Shown: piece after piece, positions 22,912 to 35,689 of the stretch
Layout: every line of letters starts with the position of its first letter
Numbering within the stretch: the first letter of the stretch is position 1
Assembly: GCF_914767665.1 (NCBI RefSeq)
Contig: NC_059501.1
Coordinates: 79,334,798 to 79,398,797 of the forward strand
Reading direction: 5' to 3'
DNA from: Harmonia axyridis
Lineage: Eukaryota > Arthropoda > Insecta > Coleoptera > Coccinellidae
DNA length: 64,000 nt
The notes under the pieces: model-generated
What the model was told of the DNA's origin: nothing
Databases searched by the model: none
What the model saw: the letters and a program-made list of their open reading frames with translations, nothing else
Made by a program: the position numbers and the translations under genes

Positions 22912-24500
22912 TTACGACTTCTATATACACATTATATTATGCATGTATTTGCTCAAGAAATATGTTATTGTTCACTGAAGATAATTATTATACATTGGTC
23001 CATCAAACTTTAAGGGTGACAAACAATATTTTACGAAATGGCACAACTTATTTATTCGACTGTTAGTAGCAGAGTTTCTTCTACCATATAAAATTAAAGT
23101 GTACTCGGTGGTGAACCTAGGGATTTATACCTTAAAGTATGTACTTATAACAGAGTTTTCTACTAAATGTAAACGATACATCTTGTGGAAAACCTATTCA
23201 ATACTTTAAGAGTTCTCAATCTATCTGGTCATACATATACACCATTAAATGTCATGTCAGAGTGCCTTCTATTCGAAACATTTGTGATGTCGTTGGCGAA
23301 GTTTAGTTTTCTACTCGCATATTATTCGACTTTTATTCACTGGAGTGACTTACAAAATTCGCTTTAGGATTATCTCTTCCTTGCGAATAATAGCAGTTAT
23401 AAAGTTCTCATTGCTAACAAATTCACTTTCATGACGAGCAGTTCTAAAGTCTGTTTCGAATTTCATTATGAAAAATTGATTTTTCAATTATCAATGATGC
23501 CGGCACTGTGTTGATATGTCAAAGTTCAAACGGTCCCAACATGATGTCAGTGCTACAAATCTGAGTATAACAAATGGAAGGCATCAAGACTTCATGTAAC
23601 TTTCAAACGTTCAGCCAATCAAAGTCCGCATACCATTGACGTAACAATTTACCGACAGAAAAAAGTAGAATGTGAAAGAAGTCGTGAGGATACAACATTC
23701 CAATATTTTACTTGATGGACATGCTCGTCCGAGATTCATATTCCTTAACTTACGCTAATATTCCTCTCTTGAAAGTTGTGTAGGACTTACCTGTAACAAA
23801 AAAAAAACAAATTAAGCTTAGATACACAAAAGAACAAAACAATACATAAGTTAACATACTCAATCAATATCATTACTACCATATTTGGACTTCTGTTTGA
23901 ATTTCCACACGCATATTGTGAGAACAATGTCTCCAACGATCTCAAATATGAATGAACGAATATCATTAAGAACACATTTCGACGGTCCTTCAAACCAGAT
24001 ATACTGGCTTCTCTTTTGTAATGTTGAAGTTTACATTAGAACTTTTTGAAATATGAAAAAAGTACCACACTCCTATATTGTCTCTGGAATGTCAATGAGA
24101 GAACCAAGCGTGTGCAAACGAAACATATTAAAGAGCAAACAAAGTTATTTGCTTATGTGTGTGTTCGTCCAGACAGAATATTGATGAGAAGCCATTCTTC
24201 TTCAAGAGCGAAGATTGAAATATATTTGAGCTTACAAGACCTCTTCAGAAAATTACCACAGCTTGGTTAATTATACACTACAGTGAATCTTCAAAGGGTT
24301 CGAAGCAAGTCGATCATGAAATTGAGTTGATCGGTACGATGACATTGCATACGATGATTTTGACCACAAGTCTTATTATTCTAATCATGCACTGAGCACA
24401 TAAGAGACACTTAAGATATCAGTAGCGGCTCGTAATATCTGCAAGCAGTAGAGCTGCATGATATTATATGAAATGGTTTTCCAATCAGAGGTTGCATTTT
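22912..24500. other. Gene-free AT-rich DNA
   Basis: No domain, structural RNA or element end is recognised here; the open frames are short and lack signatures. Confidence 0.45.
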
Positions 24501-24509
24501 GATATTCTA

Positions 24510-25290
24510 AAAAAAAAACAAGTGTATTTTAAGAGAAATCAAGTCGATGTTGAAATAGACCTCTTTCACGTGGCCCCAAAGAAGAAATCTTAAGATCTCT
24601 ATGGCCAATTGTGATCACTTCTTCGGCAAATAACCAGTCCAGGAAACTATTCTGGCAGAATCTAGTTTTTTCTTTGTTTGTTTGCTACTTGGAGTCATCT
24701 TGTTGAAAATCTTTGAAATCCTTTACAATTCCTTCAAATTCCAGCCATAAAAATCATTAACCATAACTCGGTAGCGAAATCCGTTCACCGTAACAGTTGC
24801 ATCACCTCATTTTTGAATAAGTAAGGTCCAATCACACCATCAGCCTAAAAACCGAACCAAACAGTGACAACATGAGAATCGAGAGGCTTTTCAACAATCA
24901 TTCTTGGATTTTTTGAGCCTCAAATGCCCCAATTCTGCCTATTAACGTAGTCTCCAAGGTGCAAATGAGCTTCGTCAATGAAGATGATTTTTCCATGTAA
25001 ATCTGGATCATTTTGATGCATTTCAAGGACCCAATCAGCGAAGATACGACTTGAGTTAACTGAGCTTTAAAAGCCTTAAGGTCTGAGTATTTATGCAAAA
25101 TACGCTGTGATGTAGTCGTTTGTGGAATGCATAATTCCCAAGATCGACAGTTTCACCATAGCCGGCTGAAAAAGTGCTTCACGAAGAATCTTAGTTTTGC
25201 GAATTGTGACTGCAAAACTTTCACCAGTTTTGTAGGGAATTTCAAACATTTCCAATGCGTTGTTGAAGAGTGAATCTTTCCTATTTCAGT
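24510..25290 (-). mobile_element. Decayed Tc1/mariner-type transposase gene
   Basis: On the minus strand, around 24880-25020, the sequence reads DLHGKIIFIDEAHLHLGDYVNRQN, then frames matching KPLDSHVVTVWFGF and ADGVIGPYLFKNE (24800-24880). This is the same layout as the DD41D elements but a different family. Near 24545-24620, broken frames recall the PPRSxDxxxLDFFLWGHVK block. Several stops and frameshifts make it a pseudogene. Confidence 0.65.
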
Positions 25291-25919
25291 AATGGCATAG
25301 TTTTAACTTGTAGAATTTCGAAAGATAACAGCTTTAAAAGTGACAGTTGCCTAGATAACGGACTTATCAAAAGGAAACATCTTATTGAAAAACCCTTTTG
25401 TTTTTGCCAATCTGTTTTGAAATTCAAGTTGGACGTAGACCACTCCTTTCTGTTCAATTACAATTCACAATTCAATGCAAAATCTTCTTATATTTCGAAA
25501 TAAGACCGATAAATATCGAATCGATCAAGATATATCGTTTTCCGAGCAAATCCAGTATCCCGATTATCTAGTTGCTATATACGGACAAAACCGAGAAGAA
25601 ATCCACGAAGAAGTGGAAAACGCAAGATCTTTGTCTACCACAAAAAAGTAGATCATCAGAAATGCGAATCATTTCATCATAGACAATAATGGATACCAAC
25701 TGCTTCATATTCAAGACGTTGATGCGCTTCGTGTTCTAAAATGAATCGATGTCAAGAAGATACATGGAAGACTGTGAGGCAATTAGCCATCACCTTTTTC
25801 TCTTTGGAATAATTATAAACTCGTTTCAATAATATCACGCTGGGTTTGATCTAAGTAGTTCACGCTCATTCTGGAAGAGTTATATTGATGTGTTTTAATC
25901 ATTTATGTCAACAAGCGTA

Positions 25920-26612
25920 TTTGGCACCATAAGTGACTTAAACATCCATTAGTGCGTTGTTGTATGATGTGTATGAGTTACCGATTGGGTAACTCGGATT
26001 ATAAATGATAGTTATTTAGGCTGTCATGGCGATATTTCATCTAGATGTTATCTCTCACGGTTGAAAGAAAAATTAGATCCACCTTTTAGTCAAGCTCTGA
26101 ACGAATTCTATTAACAGTCGTGATGTACCTACAGAAAAAAATGGTTCTGAATATTATATCCTGCTTGATGCTGTTTTTTGCCCATGGTATTTGTATTTGG
26201 TTCCAAACAGAATAGGTCAATAGAATAGTTCTTCTTTTTTATGGATTATGTAACAAGAATATTTGACATAAGGATTTGAACATCCATTAGTATGTTGAGT
26301 TACGATGTATATGATTTACGGATTATTGAAACTGCCATAGCAATATTTCATAATGATGCCATCTTTCAAGGATGAAAGAAAAAATTAGGTCCAACTTTTA
26401 GTTAATAGTGATTTACAGGAAAAAATGGATTTAAATAAATCTTGTTTGGTGTTCTCCTTTCATGTGGTGTTGAAAGAGGTATTTTTGAGGCTCCTTTAAT
26501 TTTGAAAAACATCTTATTGGCATGCAAATGTTGTTGTGGGTTGTTCATGAGCTAACTCGGATTTTGAATGGTAGTTCTTCAGGCTGTCCTGGCAATATTT
26601 CATCTAGATATT
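25920..26612 (+). repeat. Diverged tandem repeat, three units
   Basis: Unit 1 (about 25920-26146), unit 2 (26249-26428) and partial unit 3 (26511-26612) share ordered words: AACATCCATTAGTRYGTTG, GGCTGTCMTGGCRATATTTC, GAAAGAAAAAATTAGRTCC and ACAGAAAAAAATGG. They are diverged and non-coding. The element type is unknown. Confidence 0.65.
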
Positions 26613-26879
26613 ACGATGTTGCACAGAAAAGCTCCAAACATATTCAATTCACAATCGTGATCTACAAAAAATTACGTTTTCAAATTTACCGCAGGCTCAG
26701 CCATGTTTCTGGTCTATTTTGTCTAGAAAAATCCAAGTCTTGATGAAAGATGTATCTGCGTATTGTTGAAGAACATGGATCTTTAAACTTGTTCTGATAT
26801 AAAATTTTGTTGCTCATAAAACACTGATTGAAAATGCTCTGAGAAATTGCTGTAAAACCATGTTTTTTTTTTAAATTGT

Positions 26880-27800
26880 TTTGAAGAATTTATGCCAAAA
26901 TTTTCAAGACATTCGTTGCATGTCCGGCGTTAGGGGTGAAATAGTGAAGCGACTGTTTCAGGCGCCTCTTTTTGAAGGGCGGAAATTCAGACCAGTTTGT
27001 GGCCACCCTTTCATATTTCTGAAAAAATATAGTCTTAATTCTTAAAAACAAACATGAGGTTGGTCCGCTTTGTTGCGTTTATCCAAACCGTCTTACTAAG
27101 CCGCCTGTTCAATAAATAACACATAGCATCCCAACCAATATAATCAGCATTGCCTATTACCCTAATTGAATGAGGGATGTAATGTTTTTCACAAAGACGA
27201 AAAACAAAACTTCGTATTACGTGGAAGTTGTTTACACTTTCAACATATGGAAAATTCCTACGATTCTGCATCAGAAACTAGTTACTATAAATGCAATATG
27301 TTTTCAGCGGAACATATGTTTTTGATCCCATTTAGTTTTCGAAGCTTTGCATGCCTTAACGCCCTTTGTATCTTGTGATGTGATAGGTAATCTTTCATCG
27401 ATCGTACGTTTTTAATCCCATTTAGTTTTTGAAGCTTTGCGCATGCTTTAACGCCCTTTGTATCTTGTGGTGTGATAGGTAATCTTTCATCGATCGTACG
27501 CAGTGCCTTGTGAATGTAAGAATCATTGTTCATCGACGTCCAATAAATCAAGGAATTTATTGTAGGTAAAAATGTCCGACAAAAAAACTCAGTGGAAACG
27601 ACTTTAGAAAGAAACGATTAGCAAAAACGCTAGAGAAATCAAAAATGGCGAATTTCATCGGGGCAGGTGATGTTTTTTGTTGTAAGGGGGGGTTTATTGA
27701 TACTTTTTCAGCAGGGGCGCCGAAAAATTATTTGCTTCAGGCGCCAAAATTGTTCGCGCAGGCCGCCTTGTGCATAGGTTCCGTAATTTTGAGGTAAACT
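26880..27800 (-). repeat. Unclassified repeat-like region with a 90-bp tandem duplication
   Basis: Units 27319-27408 and 27409-27500 are a tandem duplication of about 90 bp (TTGATCCCATTTAG...ATCGATCGTACG) with few differences. On the minus strand both units are open, giving two copies of a KLNGIKN-containing peptide, but the surrounding frames are broken. GC-richer pieces with GGCGCC words at about 26965 and 27718 bracket the block. It may be a decayed DNA element; I cannot name it. Confidence 0.5.
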
Positions 27801-28615
27801 CAGAATTGTAAGCTACCATGGAAAAAATGCGAATTCATAATGATACTGCATATCCTCTAAATAAAGATGATGCATGCTAAACTTCCGATTGGAGGGGTAA
27901 CAGATTCTTTCAAAGATATTATTTGAGTCTGCATTGATAGAATTTGTTGTTATCATCCATCTTCTAAGATTGTACCCATAAAGTCCTTGAGACTACTAAA
28001 CATTCTCCAATGGCTAATTAGAAACCATCAAGACAGACCATTGCAACCATTAAACACGAATAGCCCAGATCATAGAGTGGTTGGGAAGAATTAAATCCTG
28101 AATAACTGATATTACGATGCGAATAACTCATCAAATTGGTAGTTAATAATCTACATCTGTTTACGTTCGACCAACTGCAGACTGGCAACATTGCTCATAT
28201 ATTCGTAGTTTTAATGAATTCTCTCTCTTTTTAATTGCGAAATTCCCCTGATGATGCCGCTATCAAGTTTATATGTATAACTAGTTTTTAGACGTGCAGT
28301 AATTTCATATCATTTTGATGGCTTACCCCCTTGCGGTTAGAGGGGAATAAAGGCTCTATATGAGGTCTGGAAAAATTTCCACACAGCGGCTTCTTTTTGA
28401 TCGTTCGTTCCCCGAACAGAGCGCTATATCATTTCGTTACGGTGTTTGTATATTTTGAGATTTGAGATGAGAATGATCTCAAACGATGAGCTTTCCATCT
28501 ACTGGCGATTTAATTATATCCTGGAGCTTTCGAGTGCTTGTCCAAACTTGTTGTCAAGTTAATTCGTCAGGAAATTGCGCCTTGACTGCAACTTATGTAT
28601 AGATCAGTCTATACA
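27801..28615. other. Gene-free DNA
   Basis: No exon, RNA or element signature is seen. Confidence 0.45.
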
Positions 28616-28618
28616 TAA

Positions 28619-29555
28619 AGGGTGTTCTTTTTAGAGCAATAGAACTTTAAATTGCAATAAAACAACGATGGATTATTCGATTGACATGAATTTCATTTAT
28701 CCGCAAGATAATCTTGTGGCATTACATTTTAAATATGATTTCTGGCATATGACCGCCACGGCTGGCTCGGATGTAGTCCAATCTGGACGTCCAATTTTCA
28801 ATGACTTTTTCCAACATTTGTGGCCGTATATCGGCAATAACACGGCGAATGTTGTCTTCCAAATGGTCAAGGGTTTGTGGCTCATCCGCATAGACCAATG
28901 ACTTTACATAGCCCCACAGAAAGTAGTCTAGCGGTGTTAAATCACAAGATCTTGGAGAACAATTCACAGGATCAAAACGTGAAATTAGGCGGTCACCAAA
29001 CGTGTCTTTCAATAAATCGATTGTGACACGAGCTGTGTGATATGTTGCGCCGTCTTGTTGGAACCACAGCTCCTGGACATCAAGGTTGTTCAATTCAGGA
29101 ATGAAAAAGTTGTTAATCATGGCACTATACCGATCACCATTGACTGTAACGTTCTGGCCATCATCGTTTTTGAAGAAGTACGGACCAATGATTCCACCAG
29201 CCCATAAACCGCACCAAAAAGTCAGTTTTTCTGGATGTAACGGTGTTTCGGCATACACTTGAGGATTAGCCTCACTCCAAATGCGGCAGTTTTGTTTGTT
29301 GACGTAGCCATTCAACCAGAAGTGCGCTTCATTGTTAAACAAAATAAAATGGACGTAGTGCGCGATACGTATTCCGCACAGAACCATTATTTTCGAAATA
29401 AAATTGTACTATTTGCGAGCGTTGTTCAGGCATGAGTCTATTCGTGATGAATTGCCAAACCAAACTGAGAATAAATCACTTGACATCTGTTAAATCGGTC
29501 GCCATCTTGAACAGTAATGCCAACTTAAAGTTATATACCTCGAAAAAAAACACCT
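28619..29555 (-). mobile_element. Internally deleted DD41D Tc1/mariner element, copy B (longest ORF)
   Basis: On the minus strand, a 221-residue frame (28722-29387) runs from the deletion junction (VHFILFNNEAHFWLNGYVNK) through WFQQDGATYHTA and PPR/SPRSCDLTPLDYFLWGYVKS to MPEIIFKM. The first catalytic Asp (SDEAHF in the sister copies) is NNEAHF here. The TIR-like ends are AGGGTGTTCTTTTTAGAG and CGAAAAAAAACACC. It shares the junction ACTACGTCCATTTTATTTTG with copies A, C and D. Confidence 0.85.
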
Positions 29556-29557
29556 TC

Positions 29558-29862
29558 CACACCATCAACGAAACAATTTCGCAAATTATGTTTCCTGGCA
29601 GTGTTATTTCTAGAAGAGATGATCACAATTGTCCATCGAAATCTTGTGATTGAACACGTTTAGATTTTTTCTCTGGGGACATGTACAATATGAGGACTAT
29701 ATCAATGCCCTACAATCAATTCAAGACAATATGGAATTCGTGAAGTTGTCCAGGATATGCAGCTGTAAATGTGCGAACTGATCATGAAATCTTTAATGAA
29801 AAGAATAAAGTGCAGCAACCGCCGCCGTGGAGGCTATTTGCTCGATATCGTTTTCCATAATA
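29558..29862 (+). mobile_element. Transposase C-terminal relic beside copy B
   Basis: The + strand reads CPSKSCD, a stop, then RLDFFLWGHVQYEDYINALQSIQD. After broken frames it reads CNRRRGG-like residues (AATAAVEA in the neighbouring frame). This matches the PPRSCDLTPLDFFLWG and terminal GGH blocks of a Tc1/mariner-type transposase, of a different family and orientation from copy B. Confidence 0.55.
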
Positions 29863-29869
29863 AGTGGCA

Positions 29870-31000
29870 TACCTTCCTCCTTACAATGAAATAAATATCC
29901 ATTTATTTCTCTTAAAATATACTCGTTTTTTTTAATATCAAAATGAAACCACTTATCGGAGAATCTAGATAGTCGCTAGTGCATTCTTTTAGAAGGACCG
30001 ATATAGGTAATTGATTTTGACGTCAAATTCTACAGAAGTCAGTGAATTCAAACATTCTTGGCTCAAAATAAAAAAAAAAATTGAAAAGAATTCGGTGAAA
30101 TGTTTTCCTGTAACAACCACGCAAAAATGAAGCCGAAGTGTGTTACATTTATTTACACAATATCATCCTCAGCTGCCCAATCGCAAATTCCATAAACGTC
30201 CACATTTTAACACCGTCCACTAAATCGAAATATAATAGACTTGATGACGCGTAAACTATTCAGTCTGTCCCCACTTTGATTTTTATCGACCCATCCCGGG
30301 ACCTAAAAGGCCACTAGGTATAATCATAAATTCGTGCCTTTGGACTCAGATTTTTATCTCCAGTTATTTAAACTATCGTTAAACCCCGTACTCTAAAATT
30401 TCACCGTGTTGAATCGTTTTTTCGGTAGGCCGTAAAAAAACACGAAATATTACCTGTTCGAGGTGGATTTCGAGTGAAACGTGGATTCCACGCCATGTCA
30501 GAAGGGTCGTTACTATGTTTCGGGAGAGGAAGGTGGTCATAATGGCAAAGGCAATTAGATGCAGGACCGGAATGCACATGGGACCTCACACAAATTCGGC
30601 AGGATGTGGTCGGTCGTATATATTCGGTATATAAATTTGCGAGGAGTGGATGAAATGGCCTCCGAAGCATATATCTTGCCGAATTTTATGTTTAATGTGA
30701 GGTTATTCATTTAATTTTTGCGTCATCTATTTATATTTAACTTGGTGTATTTACATTCTTGTCGAGGGGCTGTTTCACGAAGTTTGGATACTTGAAAGCG
30801 AGCTTGAAAGTTACGATAAATAAATGTATTATTATTTTTTTTAAGCGTATGATAATTAATTGTTGTCGACATCAAAGAATTGTAGCTTAAATTTTGATCA
30901 ATTGAAAATATTATGTATTTCAAGGTCTTCTATAGACTACTTGACAATATGGAAAATAATGTTCTATTTATCGACATTCTCATAGAAAGAACATTTAAAA
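29870..31000. other. Gene-free DNA, moderately GC in the middle
   Basis: Positions 30120-30640 are less AT-rich and look like single-copy DNA. No exon with a recognisable domain is visible, and the open frames on the minus strand near 30380-30670 overlap in two frames and lack signatures. Confidence 0.4.
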
Positions 31001-31006
31001 ACAATA

Positions 31007-31995
31007 TAGGAAAACAGGGAGAGATGACGCACCTTTTGTAAAATGCACCGGAAATCTACTGTTTTGAACTGATCGTGGTCCTAAAATCATAAATAATTCT
31101 TTGGTTATTATTATTTTATATTATATCATCAACATGAAAAAAACTCAAACATTTTTCAAAAATAAAATAAAATACAAAATTCTGATTTTGGCAATCTCTC
31201 CCGCATCCCACGGGTGAGACGATGCATTGGGAGAGATTGCTCAATTGGCTCAACTTAACATGCAAACTTTTCGGCAATTGTTTTATTCCCACAGGGTTTA
31301 CAGTAGTTTTTAAAGGATTTGCACGTGTCATGAAGCCACCTGCGTCACTCCACGTACTGAATCCATTCCACTGTAGATTTAGTATTTTCGTAGCGTTCAT
31401 TTTCGTCAAAAGTTTCGTCGTCTATGGAATCGTTTTCCATCGCACCATTTTCTTCAGAGCAAAAACTTACCAAATGTCGTTTTACACATTTTATTTTAAC
31501 AAGGTTGTTTTTGTTTGTCATATACTTCTTGGATATGTTTATAGTTTTTACTGATGTCTTTTGTGATGTTTTTCTAATTATTTTTTCTGAATTTCTATTC
31601 ACCGTAAGAATACGGTATCCTACTTTTTCCCTCATCAAATTTTTTTATCTGCTATCAGTCAAGTTTTGTGCAGACAAAAGCTCAAAATATTTATGCGCCC
31701 TTCTTTGTTCATACCTTCAGCTCGGGACATGAATACATCTTTGGCCTTTCGAATGCTCAAAGTGGAATTTTTTTTTGAAAATAGTGAAAAAAGTCGTTAG
31801 GTCTGAAAATAAAAAACCATAATGCGTCATATATCTTATATGTATATCTCACTTTCAACATGATTTTTTTCGAACAGCAAGAGTAAACCGTCTGTATGCA
31901 CCTGTCTTGGGCAACCGGCGCTGCGTGTATCAAAAACGTGAATTATCGAATTGAGTCGTCTCTCCCGCCGCGTCATCTCTCCCTGTTTTACCCTA
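31007..31995 (-). mobile_element. Non-autonomous DNA element with ~25-bp TIRs
   Basis: The left end is TAGGAAAACAGGGAGAGATG and the right end is the inverted form CATCTCTCCCTGTTTTACCCTA, 989 bp apart. On the minus strand the frames end with EWIQYVEWRRWLHDTCK and NYCKPCG, which looks like a decayed Cys/His finger tail (WIQC..C..WLH..C) seen at the C-terminus of some DNA-transposon proteins. A lysine/serine-rich frame lies upstream of it. An inner inverted pair GCAATCTCTCCC/GGGAGAGATTGC lies at 31191-31242. No catalytic domain remains. Confidence 0.65.
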
Positions 31996-32536
31996 TTCAA
32001 TGAAAATGATGAATAACGTTTTATTGATATCGAAAGATAAAATCAACAGGCAAATTAATTAATAAATCCACCTAATCGAATCATTCACTATGAATTTTTC
32101 AAACTGCGTTTAAGTTAGTTGATCTAAACCAGGCTTGACTAGAATGTTGATAAAACAGGTTATAAATTACTGTACTGATTCCCACGTAAATTTATAACCA
32201 CTAGCTGCAATACACCGAACGGTTTTGTATACTTCCTTGAACAGTTTGTTTTAAGATACGAGTCCTCCTACAAATAGGATTCCCATTTCCAATCTTATCA
32301 GAGACTAATACCAATAAAGTTTACTAATGAGGTTTTTGATAACGGATGTTTGATGCATCGGCAATCATAGAGAGACGGGTGGGACCACCTTAAATGTTTT
32401 ATTAACTTCTATGCAGCTTTTATTTTGAGCTGATTGGTATTATTAAATGGCCTTCAAGCGATTTAATTTTGTTTATCTTGTTCAACAAGTTTTGTTTTTC
32501 AAACGGTTTTGAACATTGCCATCGGTTTCTGTAGCC
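31996..32536. other. Gene-free AT-rich DNA
   Basis: Nothing is recognised here. Confidence 0.4.
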
Positions 32537-32835
32537 GTATTCTCCAGACGTTGCTCCTCGGACTATCACTTGTTTCGATCAATGGCACACGGCCTGGCTG
32601 ACTAGCACTTCCGGTCTTATGAAGAAGTAAAAAATTGGATTGATCCGTGGATCGCTTCAAAAGATGACCAGTTTTTTCAACTCGGAATTCGTACGCTGTT
32701 CAAAAGATGGAAGAAAGTAGTGGCCAGCGATAAACAATACTTTGAATCATAAATTCATTACCAGGTTTTTACAATAAAGCCTCGAAATTCGGAAAAAAAA
32801 ACGTCGGAAGCAAAGTTGAACGCCTATGTACATAC
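32537..32835 (+). mobile_element. Mariner 3' fragment, same family as 46960-47540
   Basis: It begins within the block after the catalytic HDN motif (TTCTCCAGACGTTGCTCC) and continues through frames reading YEEVKNWIDPWIASKDDQFFQLGIRTLFKRW and QYFES followed by TAA. The non-coding tail AATAAAGCCTCGAAATTCGG matches the copy at 47470. It is 5'-truncated. Confidence 0.75.
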
Positions 32836-33980
32836 CAGAAGTGTGGTAAGTGGTTAGTTTATCTCCCTAATCACTACCTAAGTGAAGTTCATTTAATAAA
32901 CTGACTGAGAATATTAAATTTCCCCACCATAACCTGAAGAATTCTTGTCTGATAAAATAAAATTTGATTATCGATTCTACGCAAAGATCCATCCTCCAAC
33001 CTACCCTATCTAAAATCTCCCTAATAACTCCTCAAATTACACATATACATCAATTAAAACATGGCTGGAAGGGCAGGAGGCATTTACGTCATTTCCATAT
33101 TTATCTCAGACCCATTTTGACAAGAACACCAATAGACCCCCAAGCTAATCTCTCGAATTTATCATTCACAGTCCACCAGGTTGTAATTGTAATAATTACA
33201 GACACGGCATTATGACCGATCGGTATCTCTATGGACGACGATAAAAACGCTGTTACAAGTGAGCTATTTAATCGAACCGCAGGATCAAACACACAAACGG
33301 AGCTTCCTGCTTCTGTGCCTGGCAGATAATCAAACGAAGCATTTGCATGGTCCGTGAATTACCATAAAATTATTTTCTCGGAAACGTGACTATCCTCTAT
33401 TTATTCTGTGGACATTGGTACAGCAGCGCTCCACTCAGCCAAGTTCTTGGATTGAACGCTTATTCACTGCAGCATCGTGAATTCTGACTCTTACATACGC
33501 CACTCTGGACAAAAAATAATGGGACAATGACTCTTTGGTTTTTTTTTTGAAATACGTCGTGAATATCGAAGTGAATATTTATTTTGTTGGTTGTTATTTG
33601 TGGGGAATAGTTGACGTTTATTTCTTCACATTTGCCATGTTTGGTTAAGAGCTGCAGTGCTTCAACTATACTTGATAGAAATTTGTTGTCAGCGAGTCTC
33701 TTATAAGGCATTTTCGAATAGTGATGATGCAATTTGAAAATAGAAGAAAATATAAATTATTCAGTTGGACAAGATTATTTTTATTAGAATGGTTAAGTTT
33801 CTTAAATGACCACCACGACTTCTCTGTACGTATAGCATTCTTTTTCACATAAATTTGGCAGTATTTCATCAATAGTATATTCAATGTTGATTTTTGATTG
33901 CTTCCAAATTCTGCAATTCGATAACCATTTTACCTAAAATGATGTTCACCACTGAATAAAGTTTTTCGATACTATTGTTC
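32836..33980. other. Gene-free DNA
   Basis: Several short open frames overlap on both strands near 32960-33740 without recognisable domains. No RNA or element was identified. Confidence 0.4.
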
Positions 33981-33984
33981 ATTG

Positions 33985-34260
33985 TTTTGATTCAGTTCAA
34001 GAGCCACTGATGGTCTACTGGCTCAAGTTATAGTGACTTCGTCTGTCCGAGAGGTGGCGTTATGGGCATTGCGCCACACTATACTTTGGCCCCGGCGGGT
34101 TCATGGGGATCACCGCGTTGCAGCAGAGTTACCTTTTCACGATGGTTTGAGAGGGTCTCTTAAGAAGATCTCTGAAATGCCTTACTGATGAGTCAATTAG
34201 CAATTTCGGGACGAAACACCACAATCCTTAGGAAGAGGGCGCACCTACGTAAATATGGCT
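33985..34260 (+). repeat. Dispersed repeat, copy 1 (partner at 45984)
   Basis: It shares ordered blocks with 45984-46213: GCGTTATGGG, GGCCYCGGC, CGCGTTGCAGCAGA, GAGAGGGT, CGGGACGA and GAGGGCGCACCTAC. It is GC-richer than its surroundings. Type unknown; a SINE-like or non-LTR tail is possible. Confidence 0.65.
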
Positions 34261-35177
34261 CAATCAAAAAGTGATTGAAGCAGTTAAATTTTGTAAGGAT
34301 GTAAACTCTAATCTTGCCTCAATATTCTCGATATTCTCCAAATTGTTTGAAAATGATTTAATTGTTGAGAACGACTTGGAAGATAAATTTCAATAGAATA
34401 AAATCATCAGGGGTCCTTTTTTGCTCATGGAGGCCCCAAACGGTGGAGTCTTCGGAGGTCCCTCCTACGCCACTGGATCCGAGTGAAACACGAATCATAA
34501 ATGATTGCCTACATGCTGGACAACTTTTACCCAACCGAGGAACATTTCGTGAAGGTAATCACTATAAAGAATAGTTCTCAAAACGTTTTATAGCCGAATA
34601 AGTACTTCTTTCAACGAAACAATCCCTATCTAAATGGTGCGTATCCTTCCCAACTTCACACCTCACAGTTAAAGCTGTAAACGTTACCAATTTAGGACAG
34701 TGATAAAAATCGTAAACCACAGTCCGTTAAAACAATTCCGCCTGATTTTCATTTCCCGCTCTCGAACGTTGTTTTGTCATCGAAAAAAGAGATGTCGTAG
34801 AATATTCTATGAATTTTAATGCCGGAACTATGGGCAATCATCGGTTTATTCATTGCTCTTACCGCAATTGGAAACTCAAGAATGCCATAATAAAACGACA
34901 GAAGTGTCACACTTGCAACGTTTGAGGTTTACAAGTATTTACATCTTGACCACAAACACACTAATTTTTTCAAAGAGAAACGAGCAGGATTTTGTGGATA
35001 ATCGATAATAATGATTGTTATTTGACATTTAACACGTTGAGTTAGGTTAGGTCAGGTTATGTGTGGTTTTTCAAATCGAGAACGCAAAAACAGTTCCTTT
35101 CAAAATTAGAAAGTGACATAATTTCTGATCTGAGAAAGACAACAACGAAGAAATGCAACAAAAGTACAAACCTAAAA
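34261..35177. other. Gene-free DNA
   Basis: Nothing is recognised except a run of GTTAGGTTAGGTCAGGTTA at 35040, a common insect low-complexity motif. Confidence 0.4.
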
Positions 35178-35681
35178 CATGGATATAAACAAAGATAGAG
35201 GAAGTATACGCAAAACATGGTTATATTGAATGAAATATATTTATTTGAGTGATTCCCGATTAAATATGCAAATTTCAATATTTGGAATGCGATATTCAAC
35301 CTAATTGTCGAATTTATAATAAGCAGAATATTTATTACTTTCTGTATCTACCTACTGATATTCGAGGTTTGGCAACTTTTGCTCTCCTAGTGTCATCGGT
35401 TGTTTCACGTCTTTTGGCGCGCTTGAAGTTTGTTTTCTGAATTTCTGCTATATTAAGGTATTTATTTGGATATATTTCGATTTGAAATGAAACGTTGATT
35501 CAATATGGGACATAAGAAGTGCGTTCTTTATGAAGAAACTCGCGAATTGAGTGAAATATCGTATCACTGATATGTTTTCATTTCCGAGCACTTCATGTCA
35601 AATTTGATAGTTCATGTTGGAGAGAAAATTTGCTTAGTGAAAATGACATATACTCCCTCTATCTGAGTTTATTACTCTGAG
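35178..35681 (+). mobile_element. P-superfamily-like MITE, copy 4 (internally deleted)
   Basis: The left end is CATGGATATAAACAAAGATAG and the right end TTTATTACTCTGAG. About 80 nt near the left side is missing relative to other copies. The THAP-like strand reads MGHKKCVL with the second Cys lost (Tyr). No matching 8-bp flank was found. Confidence 0.7.
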
Positions 35682-35689
35682 ATTCATTT

